The notes under the pieces were generated by a model. That model was not told the DNA's origin and made no database searches. It saw only the letters and a list, made by a program, of their open reading frames with translations. Shown piece by piece: positions 9,272-18,468 of a DNA stretch of 64,000 nt. The stretch is from the NCBI GenBank assembly GCA_965243095.1, contig OZ251530.1, forward strand, positions 4,092,001-4,156,000, given 5' to 3'. Made by a program: the position numbers and the translations under genes. Numbering within the stretch: position 1 is the first letter of the stretch; every line of letters begins with the position of its first letter. The DNA is from VXYL01 sp965243095 (GTDB lineage Bacteria; Pseudomonadota; Gammaproteobacteria; Pseudomonadales; Azotimanducaceae).

Positions 9272-10611
9272 ATGGCGCAGCTTAGCTTCGACTTGGAGTG
9301 GACGGAAGCCAAGGGCGTCAACGGCCCCGAACTGGCCGCGACTTGGGCGAACCTCCGCATCCAAGCGGGGGCGTCCACGGTCACGCTTGCGCTCGACGAG
9401 CGGGCTAGGACGGTTCGGGAGCGCCTTTGCGTCTCGCTGTATCCCTTGGCCGAATGGCTGGCGGCGAATTGGTGGTTTCTCAACTACGAGGTGGAGAGCC
9501 CGCTCAAGCACGACGATGCGGGCTTTCGGCGCCGCCATTCGCTCGCGGCCAATCGGGAGGGCTATGCCTACCCAGACCTCCATGTCTTTCCGCAGGGCAG
9601 CCTAACGCGCCTAGTCTGGCACGGCGGCAGTATCCCTTGGGCCAAGACGCGCCTATTGGATGCGGGCGAGCTTCTGATCGACAGCGCCGAGTTTCGAGAG
9701 GCTTGCGGCGACTTTGTGGACTGCGTGGTAGCGCGTCTGGCCTGCTTGGGCATTGAGGACACGCTCCTGCAGCAGGATTGGCACGCGGTGCGGGCTGCGG
9801 AGCCGAGGAGGCAGATTTTTGCCGTGCCGCAGCGGGCTTGGGCTGGGATCCCTACGCGATCGACGACGCGAAGCGCGAACAAGTACACATGCTTGCGGCC
9901 CAGTTCGGCGACACGCTTGCGGAGGCCATCCCCGCGTTGAATGGGGATTGCGCGATCGACGGTTGGAAGATCATCGAACAGGCGCGTGAAGACGCGAGAC
10001 GCGGCAACACCCTGCGCCTTGAACGCCTTACTCCGCTGCAAGATCGAATCTCCCGCCGCGGTTCCTCCGCACGGCGTCCCTGGCAAGCGGGCCACGATTT
10101 GGCGCAAGCGCTGCGCGAGGAACTGCGTCTCGATGGCGAGCCGATTCCCACTATGGCGGCGTTGGCGCAAGCGCTCGATGACGAGGCGATAGACGCGGCG
10201 ACCACGCGGGTGCCCGTGGAAGGCGGCGACACCATCCTTGTTGACGGCTTGGTAACCCGCGGCGAAGACGACGCGCCGGCGTTCGCGTTCCGCCCACGCG
10301 GGGAGGAAGGCAGGCGGTTCCACTTCTGCCGCGCCATCGCCGAAGTGCTTTGGCAGCCGCGCACCGACGCTCTCCTCACGCCCGCGCGAACCGAGCGCCA
10401 GCAGCGCAACCGCGCCTTCGCAGCCGAGCTCCTCGCCCCTGCCGCGGGCTTGCGGAAACGGGTGCGGCGGGCAACTTTGGACGAAGACGACGTATCCGAG
10501 TTGGCAACGGAGTTCGGCGTTTCCTCGCTGGTGATCGCGCACCAGCTCGCCAACCATCGGATCGCCCATGTGATCGGCGAGTACCCGACTGGTATGGGAG
10601 GTTCGGCCTAG
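9272..10611 (+). pseudogene. ImmA/IrrE-like (DUF955) protein gene broken by one frameshift
   Basis: Two overlapping frames form one protein of about 445 residues. The first frame (from ATG 9272, MAQLSFDLEWTEAKG) carries an N-terminal domain of unknown function with EWLAANWWFLNYE. The reading frame must shift by -1 near 9795-9815 to continue as ADFCRAAAGLGWDPYAID. The second part ends in a region like the C-terminus of ImmA/IrrE metallopeptidases (ERQQRNRAFAAELLAPA, then FGVSSLVIAHQLANHRI). The expected zinc motif HExxH is absent: the matching position reads RFHFCRAIAEVL. There is a TTTTT run near the junction but no canonical slippery heptamer. It is either a pseudogene or a single-base assembly error. 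It follows the phosphorothioation locus on the same strand and may belong to the island. Confidence 0.65.
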
Positions 10612-10755
10612 CGGCGGCGTCCTTCCCGTGCTTGTCAGTTGCCGCCATCATCGGCAACGCCGCCATCTTGGAGCACGTCCTTGCCCATTCGACAGGCGAC
10701 ATTCCAAGCTGGTCGATCTGCGGAACGAACGCCCGCGGTTTGCTAGTCTGCCGCC

Positions 10756-11886
10756 ATGCGCGCCCGGCACTGTTCCAGCGACCTCGACCCGGCTGATTCC
10801 ACCACCCCGGAGGAACTGCATCGGCGCAACGTCGAGCGCGGCCTCGTCGCCGACGCCGCGCAATTCGCCGTGGCCGAGCGTTTGACCGACTTGCGCGCAA
10901 GGCTGCTCGCTACCAAGCCGCCGAGCAATCGCCTGCACCGCGGGCTCGGCTTTGGCCGGCGGCGCGAGCCGGTGCGCGGCCTATACCTTTGGGGCGGCGT
11001 TGGTCGCGGCAAGACCTACCTCATGGATCTCTTCCACCAGTCGCTGCCTTTCGCGGACAAACGGCGAGCGCATTTCCACCGCTTCATGCGCCGGGTTCAC
11101 GACGAGTTGCGCACCCTCGCCGGACAGCCCGACCCATTGCTGCGCGTGGCCGACCGCTTCGCTAGGGAAGCGCGGGTGCTTTGCTTCGACGAGTTCGCCG
11201 TTTCCGACATCGGCGACGCGATGATTCTCGGCGAACTGCTCGGCGGCCTGTTCGCCCGCGGCGTCACCTTGGTGGCCACCTCCAACACGCCGCCCGACCG
11301 CCTCTACGAGAACGGCTTGCAGCGCCGCCGCTTCCTGCCGGCCATCGACCTCATCCACGCCAACACGGAGACCTTGCAAGTAGCCGCCGGCGCGGATTAC
11401 CGCCTGCGCGTGTTGCGGCGCGACGGCGCCTATCGACTGCTCGACGAACCCGATGCCGAAGCCGCGCTGCGCGAGAGCTTTCGGGCGCTATGCCACGCCG
11501 CAATCGCCGAAAACGAACGCCTGACCATCAACGGCCGCGTCATCACAGCCCGATACTGCTCCGAAGACGTGGCTTGGTTCGAGTTCGCCGCGCTCTGCGA
11601 TGGCGCCCGCGCAAGCGACGACTACATCGAGCTGGCGCGCCTCTTCTCCACCGTCGTGCTGCACGGTGTGCCGGTGTTGGACCAAGCCAAAGAAGACCTG
11701 GCGCGCCGCTTCATCGCCTTGGTGGACGAGTTCTACGACCGCAACGTGAAGCTCCTGCTCTCCGCTTGGGCATCGCCGCAGCGCCTCTATCAGGGCGCGT
11801 TGTTGAACCACGAGTTCGCACGCACCGAAAGCCGCTTGCAGGAGATGCAAAGCGACGCCTACCTGCGGCGTACGCACCGGCCGTAA
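10756..11886 (+). CDS. zapE: Cell division protein ZapE (AFG1-family ATPase)
   Basis: AFG1-like P-loop ATPase that associates with the Z-ring under some stress conditions in gammaproteobacteria and has mitochondrial relatives in protein quality control. It has 376 residues, typical for the family. Walker A is GGVGRGKT within LYLWGGVGRGKTYLMDLF, Walker B is VLCFDEF, and sensor I is LVATSNTPP. FHRFMRRVHDEL and RRRFLPAIDLI are strong family signatures. The start MRARHCSSDLDP is the first ATG in frame, with no good Shine-Dalgarno. It is flanked by a 144-bp gap on the left that shows nothing recognisable. Confidence 0.93.
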   Translation: MRARHCSSDLDPADSTTPEELHRRNVERGLVADAAQFAVAERLTDLRARLLATKPPSNRLHRGLGFGRRREPVRGLYLWGGVGRGKTYLMDLFHQSLPFADKRRAHFHRFMRRVHDELRTLAGQPDPLLRVADRFAREARVLCFDEFAVSDIGDAMILGELLGGLFARGVTLVATSNTPPDRLYENGLQRRRFLPAIDLIHANTETLQVAAGADYRLRVLRRDGAYRLLDEPDAEAALRESFRALCHAAIAENERLTINGRVITARYCSEDVAWFEFAALCDGARASDDYIELARLFSTVVLHGVPVLDQAKEDLARRFIALVDEFYDRNVKLLLSAWASPQRLYQGALLNHEFARTESRLQEMQSDAYLRRTHRP

Positions 11887-11887
11887 C

Positions 11888-12117
11888 GCACACCCGCTTG
11901 CCGGTTGGTACACGCCCCGCAGCTCGCGGCCCTCGGTTCTTTGCTCGCCGAGCACCAGCGGTCATTTGGCGATTCGAGCATCTTGAGGTTGCCGGGCCCA
12001 TCGTCCAATATTGGTGGCCGTTGGCGTCGAAGTAGCGCATCGTCACATAGCCGCCGCCCTTGTGCCGATACGGACGCGGCTTGGAGTGCCGCCCGCACCA
12101 TGTCGTAACCGGCCGTC
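11888..12117 (-). pseudogene. Possible remnant of a multiply frameshifted gene
   Basis: This 230-bp interval between zapE and the AAA ATPase gene has no intact gene. On the minus strand, joining three frames gives a protein-like string: YDMVRAALQAASVS, then HKGGGYVTMRYFDANGHQYW, then GNLKMLESPNDRW, then LGEQRTEGRELRGVY. I do not recognise a family. It may be a degraded coding sequence or chance in GC-rich DNA. Confidence 0.2.
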
Positions 12118-13291
12118 AGCGCTGCCGCACCATGGCGGCCAGTTCGCGCACGCCGATGCCTTCCACCTCGCCCGTGATCGGAAAGCGCTCCTCACCGGCG
12201 TGGACCACAAAGGTGCGGGCGGGCGCTAGGTCTTCGCGGGCGATGTGGAAGCCCTTGCTCACCCTTGGCGCCAGCGAGCGCTTGATCTCGATGGCCCAAA
12301 GCTCGCCCTGCGGGAACTCGAGCACGAGATCGATCTCAGCGCCGGCGCTGGTGCGGTAGAACGACGCCAAAGCGGGCCAAGGCAGCACGGCGAGCAGCGT
12401 TTCGATCACGAAGCCCTCCCAGCTCTGTCCCACCACCGGGTGGCCGGCGAGCGCTGGTGCCGAGGGGATGCCCAGCAGCCCATGCACCAAGCCGCTGTCT
12501 CGAACGTAGATCTTCGGCGATTTGACCAAACGCTTGCCCGTGTTCGCCCGCAACGGCGGCAGGCGGCGCAGCAACAGCAGATCCACCAGCAGATCGATGT
12601 AGCGGTTGATGGACTGGGTGCTCACTTCCAACGCCCGTGCGAGCGCGGAGGCGTTCAGCAAGGCCCCTTGATTGTGCGCCAGCATCGTCCACAGCCGCTC
12701 GAGGGTCGCCGCCGGCACACGCATGCCGAAGGAGGCGATGTCGCGCTCCAGATAGGTGCGGACGAAGTTCGCCCGCCACGCCAGGCTGTCGGCGTCCCTG
12801 GCCGCGAGGAAGCTGTCGGGAAAGCCGCCGCGCAACCACAGGCGCTCGCGGCTGGCGCGGTCGTCCGCCACTTCCAAGGGCGAGAACGGGCCGAGGTGGA
12901 CGTATTCGATGCGGCCGGCGAGGGATTCGGACTGCCGCAGCAGGTCCAGCGAGGCGGAACCCAGCACCAGAAAACGCCCGACGCCTTTGCCCTTGCGCCG
13001 GCCCTCGTCGATGACGCCGCGCAGCGTCTGGAACAGTTCCGGGGCGCGGTGGATCTCGTCGAGAACCACCAACCGATCCTCCAAGCCGCCCAAAAACAGT
13101 TCTGGGTCGCCCAAGCGCGCCCGATGCTCGCTGCTTTCGAGATCGAGATACACGGCATCCCGCGGCTTGGCGATGTCCAACGCGAGGGTGGTCTTGCCGG
13201 CTTGCCGCGGGCCGATCAACGCCACCGCCGCTTGGCGTTCGAGCGCCCGCAGCACATCGACGGCAATCAATCTCGGCTCCATACCTTGCAT
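12116..13291 (-). CDS. ATP-binding protein, AAA_14 plus DUF4143 domains
   Basis: A 391-residue protein with an N-terminal AAA_14 ATPase: Walker A is GPRQAGKTTLAL and Walker B is LVVLDEIHR. LRGGFPDSFLAARD and TYLERDIASFG are hallmark segments of this family. The C-terminal DUF4143 domain includes YVRDSGLVHGLLG and ends in a nuclease-like fold, GAEIDLVLEF...ELWAIEIKRS, with the D...E-x-K pattern of PD-(D/E)XK enzymes. Proteins of this type are common and poorly understood; some sit near toxin-antitoxin or mobile loci. It is alone on its strand here. The start could also be the second methionine (MEPRLIAV, 13282). Confidence 0.88.
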   Translation of the reverse strand: MQGMEPRLIAVDVLRALERQAAVALIGPRQAGKTTLALDIAKPRDAVYLDLESSEHRARLGDPELFLGGLEDRLVVLDEIHRAPELFQTLRGVIDEGRRKGKGVGRFLVLGSASLDLLRQSESLAGRIEYVHLGPFSPLEVADDRASRERLWLRGGFPDSFLAARDADSLAWRANFVRTYLERDIASFGMRVPAATLERLWTMLAHNQGALLNASALARALEVSTQSINRYIDLLVDLLLLRRLPPLRANTGKRLVKSPKIYVRDSGLVHGLLGIPSAPALAGHPVVGQSWEGFVIETLLAVLPWPALASFYRTSAGAEIDLVLEFPQGELWAIEIKRSLAPRVSKGFHIAREDLAPARTFVVHAGEERFPITGEVEGIGVRELAAMVRQR

Positions 13292-13384
13292 TATTCATGC
13301 GTAGATGGACAATTTGCAAGGATAAAGTGCCGAAAATGGGCTGGAGACATGGCGCATGGCTGGCCGGTCGCCGTTGCCGGCCGC

Positions 13385-14179
13385 TCACTCCGTGATGATG
13401 GAACGCGCTTGGATGCCCCAGTTGCCGTCTCGGCGCGCAACGAAGAAGACGGCCTTCACGGAGACGTCGCCACCGTCGAGCATCCCTTCGAACGCGACTA
13501 TCGCGCAATCGTCGCCGCCGACCAGCACTTCGGTGGAGAGCGGCGTGACGAAGTGCCACGGGCCATCGCGCAGGGTGCGCCACAGCGTGTCGCGGTCTTG
13601 CCACTCGCGCACCATGCCCACATCCACTTGGAAGTGCGGCATGAACAGCAGGTTGCCGCAACGCGCCCAATGCCGGTCGTTGTAGGCGTCCATGTATTCC
13701 TCCACCGCCGCTAGCGCCGGCCGGTGATAGCCGTCGCCTTCGGGGGCCGCGCCCGTGTCGGTGGCGAACCGGCTCTGCATCCCCCAGCCGGCGCCGACGC
13801 GCGTGACAATGTACACGACCCGATTGACGCCCACGGTCTTGCCTTCGGCATCCACCCGCGTCCAGCCGCCGACAATGTGCGCCTTGTCGCTCGCCGTGTG
13901 CAGCACCCGCGGCTCCCGGCCCTCGGTGTGATCCCACCCGCTGGCGATCACCTCGTCCCAAGACATCTGCGCGGCATGGGCTTCCGCGGTGGGTACGATG
14001 GCCGGCGTTCCCTTCGGCGAGACGCGCACATGCGGGTAATGAAGCGCCGCGGAGAACTGCCCCGCGTCGCGGGAGTTGAACGCCTCAAAGAAGCGCCAAT
14101 ACGCGGCCAACGCGGTGTCGCTTTCGGTGCTGGCCTCGTCTTCCCGCTGTCGGTCACCCGTTTGCCCGGTAGTCGCCAT
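13385..14179 (-). CDS. Protein with two NTF2-like (SnoaL-type) domains
   Basis: 264 residues, probably cytosolic, with no signal peptide. Two cone-shaped NTF2-like domains appear in tandem: residues about 20-135 (ALAAYWRFFEAFNSRD, ending WGMQSRF) and 150-264 (AVEEYMDAYNDRHW, ending NWGIQARSI). Both halves end with the same Trp-Gly-hydrophobic-Gln-x-Arg pattern, which suggests internal duplication. Members of this fold bind small hydrophobic ligands or act as isomerases and dehydratases; no catalytic residue can be assigned. It lies 16 bp downstream of the small membrane protein gene and may be cotranscribed with it. Confidence 0.75.
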   Translation of the reverse strand: MATTGQTGDRQREDEASTESDTALAAYWRFFEAFNSRDAGQFSAALHYPHVRVSPKGTPAIVPTAEAHAAQMSWDEVIASGWDHTEGREPRVLHTASDKAHIVGGWTRVDAEGKTVGVNRVVYIVTRVGAGWGMQSRFATDTGAAPEGDGYHRPALAAVEEYMDAYNDRHWARCGNLLFMPHFQVDVGMVREWQDRDTLWRTLRDGPWHFVTPLSTEVLVGGDDCAIVAFEGMLDGGDVSVKAVFFVARRDGNWGIQARSIITE

Positions 14180-14195
14180 CGAACCCTCCCGACCG

Positions 14196-14546
14196 TCAGC
14201 CGCCTTGTGGAGGGCTCGGCGGTTTGGACACCTTCGTATGTTGCATTCGCAACACGACCGTGATGGCGTACAGCAAGACTATCGAGAGAGCGTTGAGTGC
14301 CAAGTACGTCTTGTGCGCCGGACTGTCACACAGCAAAGCAGTGACGACCAGACACACAACAACGGATACCACGGGTACCATCGTTCCAACGGTGAGCATC
14401 GCGCCCCAAGAACCCACGGCCAAGCCTTTGCCAACAACAGCAGCGAGAATCGCCACGGCGATAGCGCACGTTATGTACATCGGCACTGGCGGGAAGATGC
14501 CAGACAGAGTGGGCGCCGCCCAATCCGCCCATTCGACAATGTTCAT
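14196..14546 (-). CDS. Small integral membrane protein, three predicted helices
   Basis: A 116-residue protein starting MNIVEWADWAAPTLSG. Hydrophobic segments occur at about residues 20-42, 48-70 and 78-100, so it is an inner-membrane protein with a short cytosolic tail (KVSKPPSPPQGG). The family is not recognised. The ATG at 14544-14546 overlaps the stop of the upstream gene (ATGA), which argues for coupled translation. An earlier in-frame methionine exists but would begin inside the neighbour. Confidence 0.7.
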   Translation of the reverse strand: MNIVEWADWAAPTLSGIFPPVPMYITCAIAVAILAAVVGKGLAVGSWGAMLTVGTMVPVVSVVVCLVVTALLCDSPAHKTYLALNALSIVLLYAITVVLRMQHTKVSKPPSPPQGG

Positions 14547-15133
14547 GCTGCCTCTGCCTGCGCGAACTCCTGCTCGAAGCGTCGAATGGTGTCTCCGAAC
14601 ACCCAATCTCGCGCCTTCCTCGGCGCGTGTTGGAACTCATAGACCCAGATCTTCCGGTCGGTGCTTCCTTCATCATGTTCTGAGAAGTAGCCCATCCGCC
14701 TGTCCGCGATCTTGTAGTGTATGTCACCTACAGGTCGTCCGCCCTTTCGGTAACGAACTCGCAGCCGGTCGCCGTATTTCTTTGCCAGCTCTAGGATGTC
14801 TAGCTGGACGCCGGGATTGTTGAACAAGATCCGCACTTTCAGATTTGAGCCGCCCTTCAGTCTTCTGTCTAGCGCCGCTATCACTTTCTTGTTGTTGTAG
14901 ACGGACCCATCCACGCTGTCGCCATCGTCGTGGATCATCATTTGCTCGTCGGCTTCCTCGAGGACGCGCATGAAGTACACAACGGCTTTTTCACCGCTGT
15001 TCCGATCTTCAACGATGTTGCCGCCGCGGCTTTGGCATTCCCAGCACGCATAGACGGTCACGGCCAAGATGACCACCACGCTAACCGCGCCCAACGCGAG
15101 CACGATTATGTTTGCGATGTCGTATTCTGCCAT
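14543..15133 (-). CDS. Membrane-anchored protein with phospholipase D-like C-terminal domain
   Basis: 196 residues: an N-terminal transmembrane helix (residues about 8-30, NIIVLALGAVSVVVILAVTV), then a soluble domain. KVRILFNNP and HYKIADRRMGYFSEHD resemble the single HKD half-site of PLD-like proteins, but the spacing from His-x-Lys to Asp is not canonical (HxKxxD instead of HxKxxxxD). DWVFGDTIRRFEQEF closes the domain. The start at 15133 (MAEYDIANIIV) was chosen because the upstream extension has no hydrophobic logic. It is followed by the small membrane protein with an ATGA overlap, so the two probably work together at the inner membrane. Function unknown. Confidence 0.7.
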   Translation of the reverse strand: MAEYDIANIIVLALGAVSVVVILAVTVYACWECQSRGGNIVEDRNSGEKAVVYFMRVLEEADEQMMIHDDGDSVDGSVYNNKKVIAALDRRLKGGSNLKVRILFNNPGVQLDILELAKKYGDRLRVRYRKGGRPVGDIHYKIADRRMGYFSEHDEGSTDRKIWVYEFQHAPRKARDWVFGDTIRRFEQEFAQAEAA

Positions 15134-15227
15134 GTCCAAGCACTCCTGCCGTTTGCGACCGGCCGCATCCCGTGGCGATTCGCAGCGGCGGCCCGTCGCG
15201 TTGGCAGTGTAACACCGCAACCGCGGC

Positions 15228-17579
15228 TCAAAACAGCGTGTCCTGCCGATCGTCGCCCACCACGCGGTCGAAGTCCAAACCCAGGGCGGCCAGCACCGGT
15301 TCCGCCACCGGCCGCACCTGCTTGTCCAGGTAGTGCTCGCGGTCCGGGTCGCTGGTGAGGGCGTCCACCGGCTCCGGGCCGGCCAGGGTCACGATGTAAG
15401 CGATCACTCCGCCGCGGTGGCCGGATTTGCGCGCCGCGGCGACGTGGGGCGGGGTGTTGGCGGTGTAATCGCTTGGCGGTTTGCGCAGGCCCTTGTGGTA
15501 GGTGAGCTTGGCGTCCAGGCGGCCGTCGCGCAGGGCGGTGGCGGTGGCGGCCAGGTAGTCCTCCACCGGGTCGCCGGCGAAGAGGCGGGCGTAGAGTTCG
15601 CGCTGCACGTCCTTGGCCAGCTCCGTCCAGTCGCGGCGCACCACTTCCATGCCGACGAACTCCACGTCCTCGCGGCCGTCCACCAGCCCCGCGTAGCGCT
15701 TTCTCGCGCCGGCGCCGCCGTGCCGAACCGAGGGCAGAAAGAGCTTGACGTACAGCTTCTCGAACTCCATTTCCAAGCGGCTGGCCACGTTCCAGCGGGC
15801 GCGGACGTGTTCGGCGATGGCGCGGTTGAGGTCGGCGGCGAGGTCCGGCCCGGCGGCGCGGGCCTTCGCCGTTTCCATGCCGGAGCGCACGAACACGCTG
15901 TCCGTGTCGCCGTAGAGCACGTCGAAGCCGCGCTCCTCGAACCACGCCTTCGACCACTGCAGGAGGTGCCGGCCGGTGCCGGTGACGGCGTTGGCCACGG
16001 CGACGTTGTGGAACCGGCAGGCGGGGGTGCCGAGCACGCCGTAGAAGGAGTTCATGAGGATCTTGATGGCTTGGGAGGCCACCGCGTCGCCGGCGCGTTT
16101 CGCCGCCTCGCGTCGGGGAAAGAGGCCGTCGAGGATGGTCGGCAGGATGGCGTCGCCGCGCCGGAACGCCGCCTCGTTCGTCACCTTGACGTGCGTTTCC
16201 GCATCCGCCGCGCTGGCCGGCGCGAACGCCAGCGGGTCGATGTTGAAGGTGCGGATGACGCTGGGGTACAGGCTCTTGAAGTCGAACACCCACACGTTCG
16301 GGTGCATGCCGGTCACTGGCTCGAACACGTGGCCGCCGGCTTGATGGCGGCGCGAGACGTTGGCGTCCCCGGAACGCACGCTGGGCGCCACCACGCGGCG
16401 CTTGCGCAGGGCCGCGAGGTAGAGGAAATCGAACGACGCGATGCTGGCGGAGACGCGGTCCGGCGTCATGCCGGTGAGCTTGCTTCGCGCCACGGCCAGC
16501 GTGACGAGATCCAGTTCGCTGACGATCTCCAACGCCAGGCGCGCGTCGGCGCGGGCGTAGGCGGCGAAGGTGGGCAGGTCGTCGCGGTAGCGGGCGAGGA
16601 TCGCCTCGGCGCGGTTGCCGCCTGTAGCCTCGCCCAGCGCCACCTTGCCTTCGCCCAGCACCGCGCGCGCCACGCCGCCGAGGGAGTAGTCGTCGAAGCG
16701 CAGGAACGCGCCGCGCACCAGATCCATGCCGTCCAGCACCACGCGCCCGGGCACGGTGGCTTGCCCGCTGCCGAAGTAGCCGCGCGCCGGCCGCACGCGC
16801 ACCGCGCCATCGTCGCGCCCGAGCGGAAGCGGCCGGCGCAGCCGGCGGGCGATGCGCAGCAGCACGTTGAGGTCGAAGTCGATGACGTTCCAGCCGGTGA
16901 GCACGTCCGGGTCCAGCGCGTGGACGCGGGCGACGAAGGCGTCCAGCGCTTCGGCTTCGTTGCCGCAGCGGATGGCGCGCTCCGGCATCGGGCGGGCGGC
17001 CTCGTCCACGATGAACACCTCATCGAACGGCCCGGACGCCGTCTCCGCATACAGCGAGATGGCCAGCAGCCGTCGCGCCTTCGGGTCCGTTTCGATGTCG
17101 AACGACAGCACTGAGGGCGAAACGTCCACCGCCGCCGGCGCGAGCGTGGGCTCGTCGTAGATGCGGGCGATGCGCTTTCCCGAGGTGTATGTGCCGGCGA
17201 TGGCGCAGCCGCCGCGGATGTCGCGGTCGATGAGATAGCGAACGGCGAAGCGCACGTCCGCCTCATAGGTGGAAACGCCGTCTTTTTGCAAGCGGTCGCG
17301 CAGCGGCGGCGCGTCCGGCGGCGTCGGCACCAACACGCGCAGCGCTCGCTCGCCGTGGAAGGTTCGCCACGCGGTCTCCTGCTGCCGGGTGGCGCCGAGC
17401 CGCCAAGCGCGGGCGGCGTCCTCGCGGTGGATGTGGAAGTGGGGCGTTTGGCGGCGGTCGCGCACCAGAAAAGTGTCGCCGCCTTCCAGCTTGCCGTAGA
17501 GATGCACCACCGGCGCGCCGTCTTGCAGCCGGTAGCTCGCTTGCAGGATGAAACCCCGCGCCGACGCTTCGCCGGCCAT
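15228..17579 (-). CDS. polB: DNA polymerase II (family B)
   Basis: 783 residues, the same length as the E. coli enzyme. It is a damage-inducible family B polymerase with 3'-5' exonuclease, used in replication restart and translesion synthesis. The exonuclease motif is SFDIET (about residue 160), with the second exonuclease region LTGWNVIDFDLN. Polymerase motif A is DFKSLYPSVI, motif B is KILMNSFYGVLG, and motif C is YGDTDSVF. FEKLYVKLFLP and KGLRKPPSDYTANTPPHV are C-terminal hallmarks. All catalytic acidic residues are present, so it should be active. The SDR gene lies 23 bp upstream on the same strand. No obvious LexA box was seen in front of it. Confidence 0.97.
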   Translation of the reverse strand: MAGEASARGFILQASYRLQDGAPVVHLYGKLEGGDTFLVRDRRQTPHFHIHREDAARAWRLGATRQQETAWRTFHGERALRVLVPTPPDAPPLRDRLQKDGVSTYEADVRFAVRYLIDRDIRGGCAIAGTYTSGKRIARIYDEPTLAPAAVDVSPSVLSFDIETDPKARRLLAISLYAETASGPFDEVFIVDEAARPMPERAIRCGNEAEALDAFVARVHALDPDVLTGWNVIDFDLNVLLRIARRLRRPLPLGRDDGAVRVRPARGYFGSGQATVPGRVVLDGMDLVRGAFLRFDDYSLGGVARAVLGEGKVALGEATGGNRAEAILARYRDDLPTFAAYARADARLALEIVSELDLVTLAVARSKLTGMTPDRVSASIASFDFLYLAALRKRRVVAPSVRSGDANVSRRHQAGGHVFEPVTGMHPNVWVFDFKSLYPSVIRTFNIDPLAFAPASAADAETHVKVTNEAAFRRGDAILPTILDGLFPRREAAKRAGDAVASQAIKILMNSFYGVLGTPACRFHNVAVANAVTGTGRHLLQWSKAWFEERGFDVLYGDTDSVFVRSGMETAKARAAGPDLAADLNRAIAEHVRARWNVASRLEMEFEKLYVKLFLPSVRHGGAGARKRYAGLVDGREDVEFVGMEVVRRDWTELAKDVQRELYARLFAGDPVEDYLAATATALRDGRLDAKLTYHKGLRKPPSDYTANTPPHVAAARKSGHRGGVIAYIVTLAGPEPVDALTSDPDREHYLDKQVRPVAEPVLAALGLDFDRVVGDDRQDTLF

Positions 17580-17602
17580 TCGGGGCTACCTTGGCGCGGC
17601 GG

Positions 17603-18385
17603 TCACCGCCACATGTGCGTGCCGCCGCAAACGGCGATGGCTTGGCCGGTGATGTAGGCGCTGGCCGAAGACGCCAGAAACACGGCGATGCCCTTGAGGT
17701 CGTCCGCTTCGCCCAGGCGCCGCAGCGGCGTGTTCGTCTCGGCGCCGCGTTTCGCCGTCTCGTTGTCCCACAGGGCGCGGGCGAAATCCGTCTTGATGAG
17801 GCCGGGGCAGATGGCGTTCACGCGCACGCCCTTCGGCCCGTATTCCAACGCGAGGTTCCGCACCAGCGCGATGTCCGCCAGCTTGGAGATGGCGTAGGTG
17901 CCGAGTGTCAGCGACGGGGTGAACGCGCCGGTGCTGGCGGTGATCATCATCGCCCCGCCGCCCGCCGCCGCCATGTCCGGCGCGACCATTTGGCACAGCC
18001 AGTGGTTCGAGCGCACGTTGGAGTTCATGATCTTGTCGAAGGCGGAGTCCGGGATCTCGGACATCGGCCCGTAGTACGGATTGACGCCGGCGTTGGCCAC
18101 CAGAATGTCCACCGGGCCGAGCTTTTGCCGCGTCTCGTCCACCAACGCCTGCAGCTGCTCCTTGTAGCCGATGTTGCAGGCCACCGGCACCGCCGCGCCG
18201 TCGCCGCACTTGGCGTTGATGCGCTCGCAGGCGGCTTCGCACTGATCGAGCTTGCGGCTGGACACCACCACCCGCGCCCCATGCTCGGCAAGCCCTTCGG
18301 CCATCGCGTAGCCCATGCCCTTGGAGGCGCCGGTGAGCAGGGCAACCTTGCCGGTCAAGTCAAAGAGGCGGGTTTCCACGGCCAT
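17603..18385 (-). CDS. Short-chain dehydrogenase/reductase (SDR) family oxidoreductase
   Basis: 260-residue classical SDR. The nucleotide-binding motif TGASKGMG lies at about residues 18-25, NAGV near 98, and the catalytic triad is Ser (ITASTG), Tyr and Lys (YAISK). The C-terminal CGGTHMW closes a typical Rossmann enzyme. An Arg just after the first strand (SSRKLDQCE) suggests NADP(H) preference. The substrate cannot be told from sequence; close relatives are annotated as generic oxidoreductases or linked to fatty-acid and phytanoyl metabolism. It precedes polB by 23 bp, a positional link only. Confidence 0.9.
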   Translation of the reverse strand: MAVETRLFDLTGKVALLTGASKGMGYAMAEGLAEHGARVVVSSRKLDQCEAACERINAKCGDGAAVPVACNIGYKEQLQALVDETRQKLGPVDILVANAGVNPYYGPMSEIPDSAFDKIMNSNVRSNHWLCQMVAPDMAAAGGGAMMITASTGAFTPSLTLGTYAISKLADIALVRNLALEYGPKGVRVNAICPGLIKTDFARALWDNETAKRGAETNTPLRRLGEADDLKGIAVFLASSASAYITGQAIAVCGGTHMWR

Positions 18386-18468
18386 GATGTCGCTCCGGTT
18401 GTTCGGCTGGCAGGTGTTGCGGAATGGGCGGCATTGTAAACGGCATCAGGTCTTTGGTGACTCGTGCC

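Noticed and set aside
9790..9840. Programmed -1 frameshift in the ImmA-like gene
   Set aside because: A TTTTT run is present, but the frame does not give a canonical X-XXY-YYZ heptamer and no downstream stem was evident, so a mutation or assembly error is more likely.
15333..17114. A 593-codon plus-strand frame
   Set aside because: It is antisense to polB, which carries all polymerase and exonuclease motifs.
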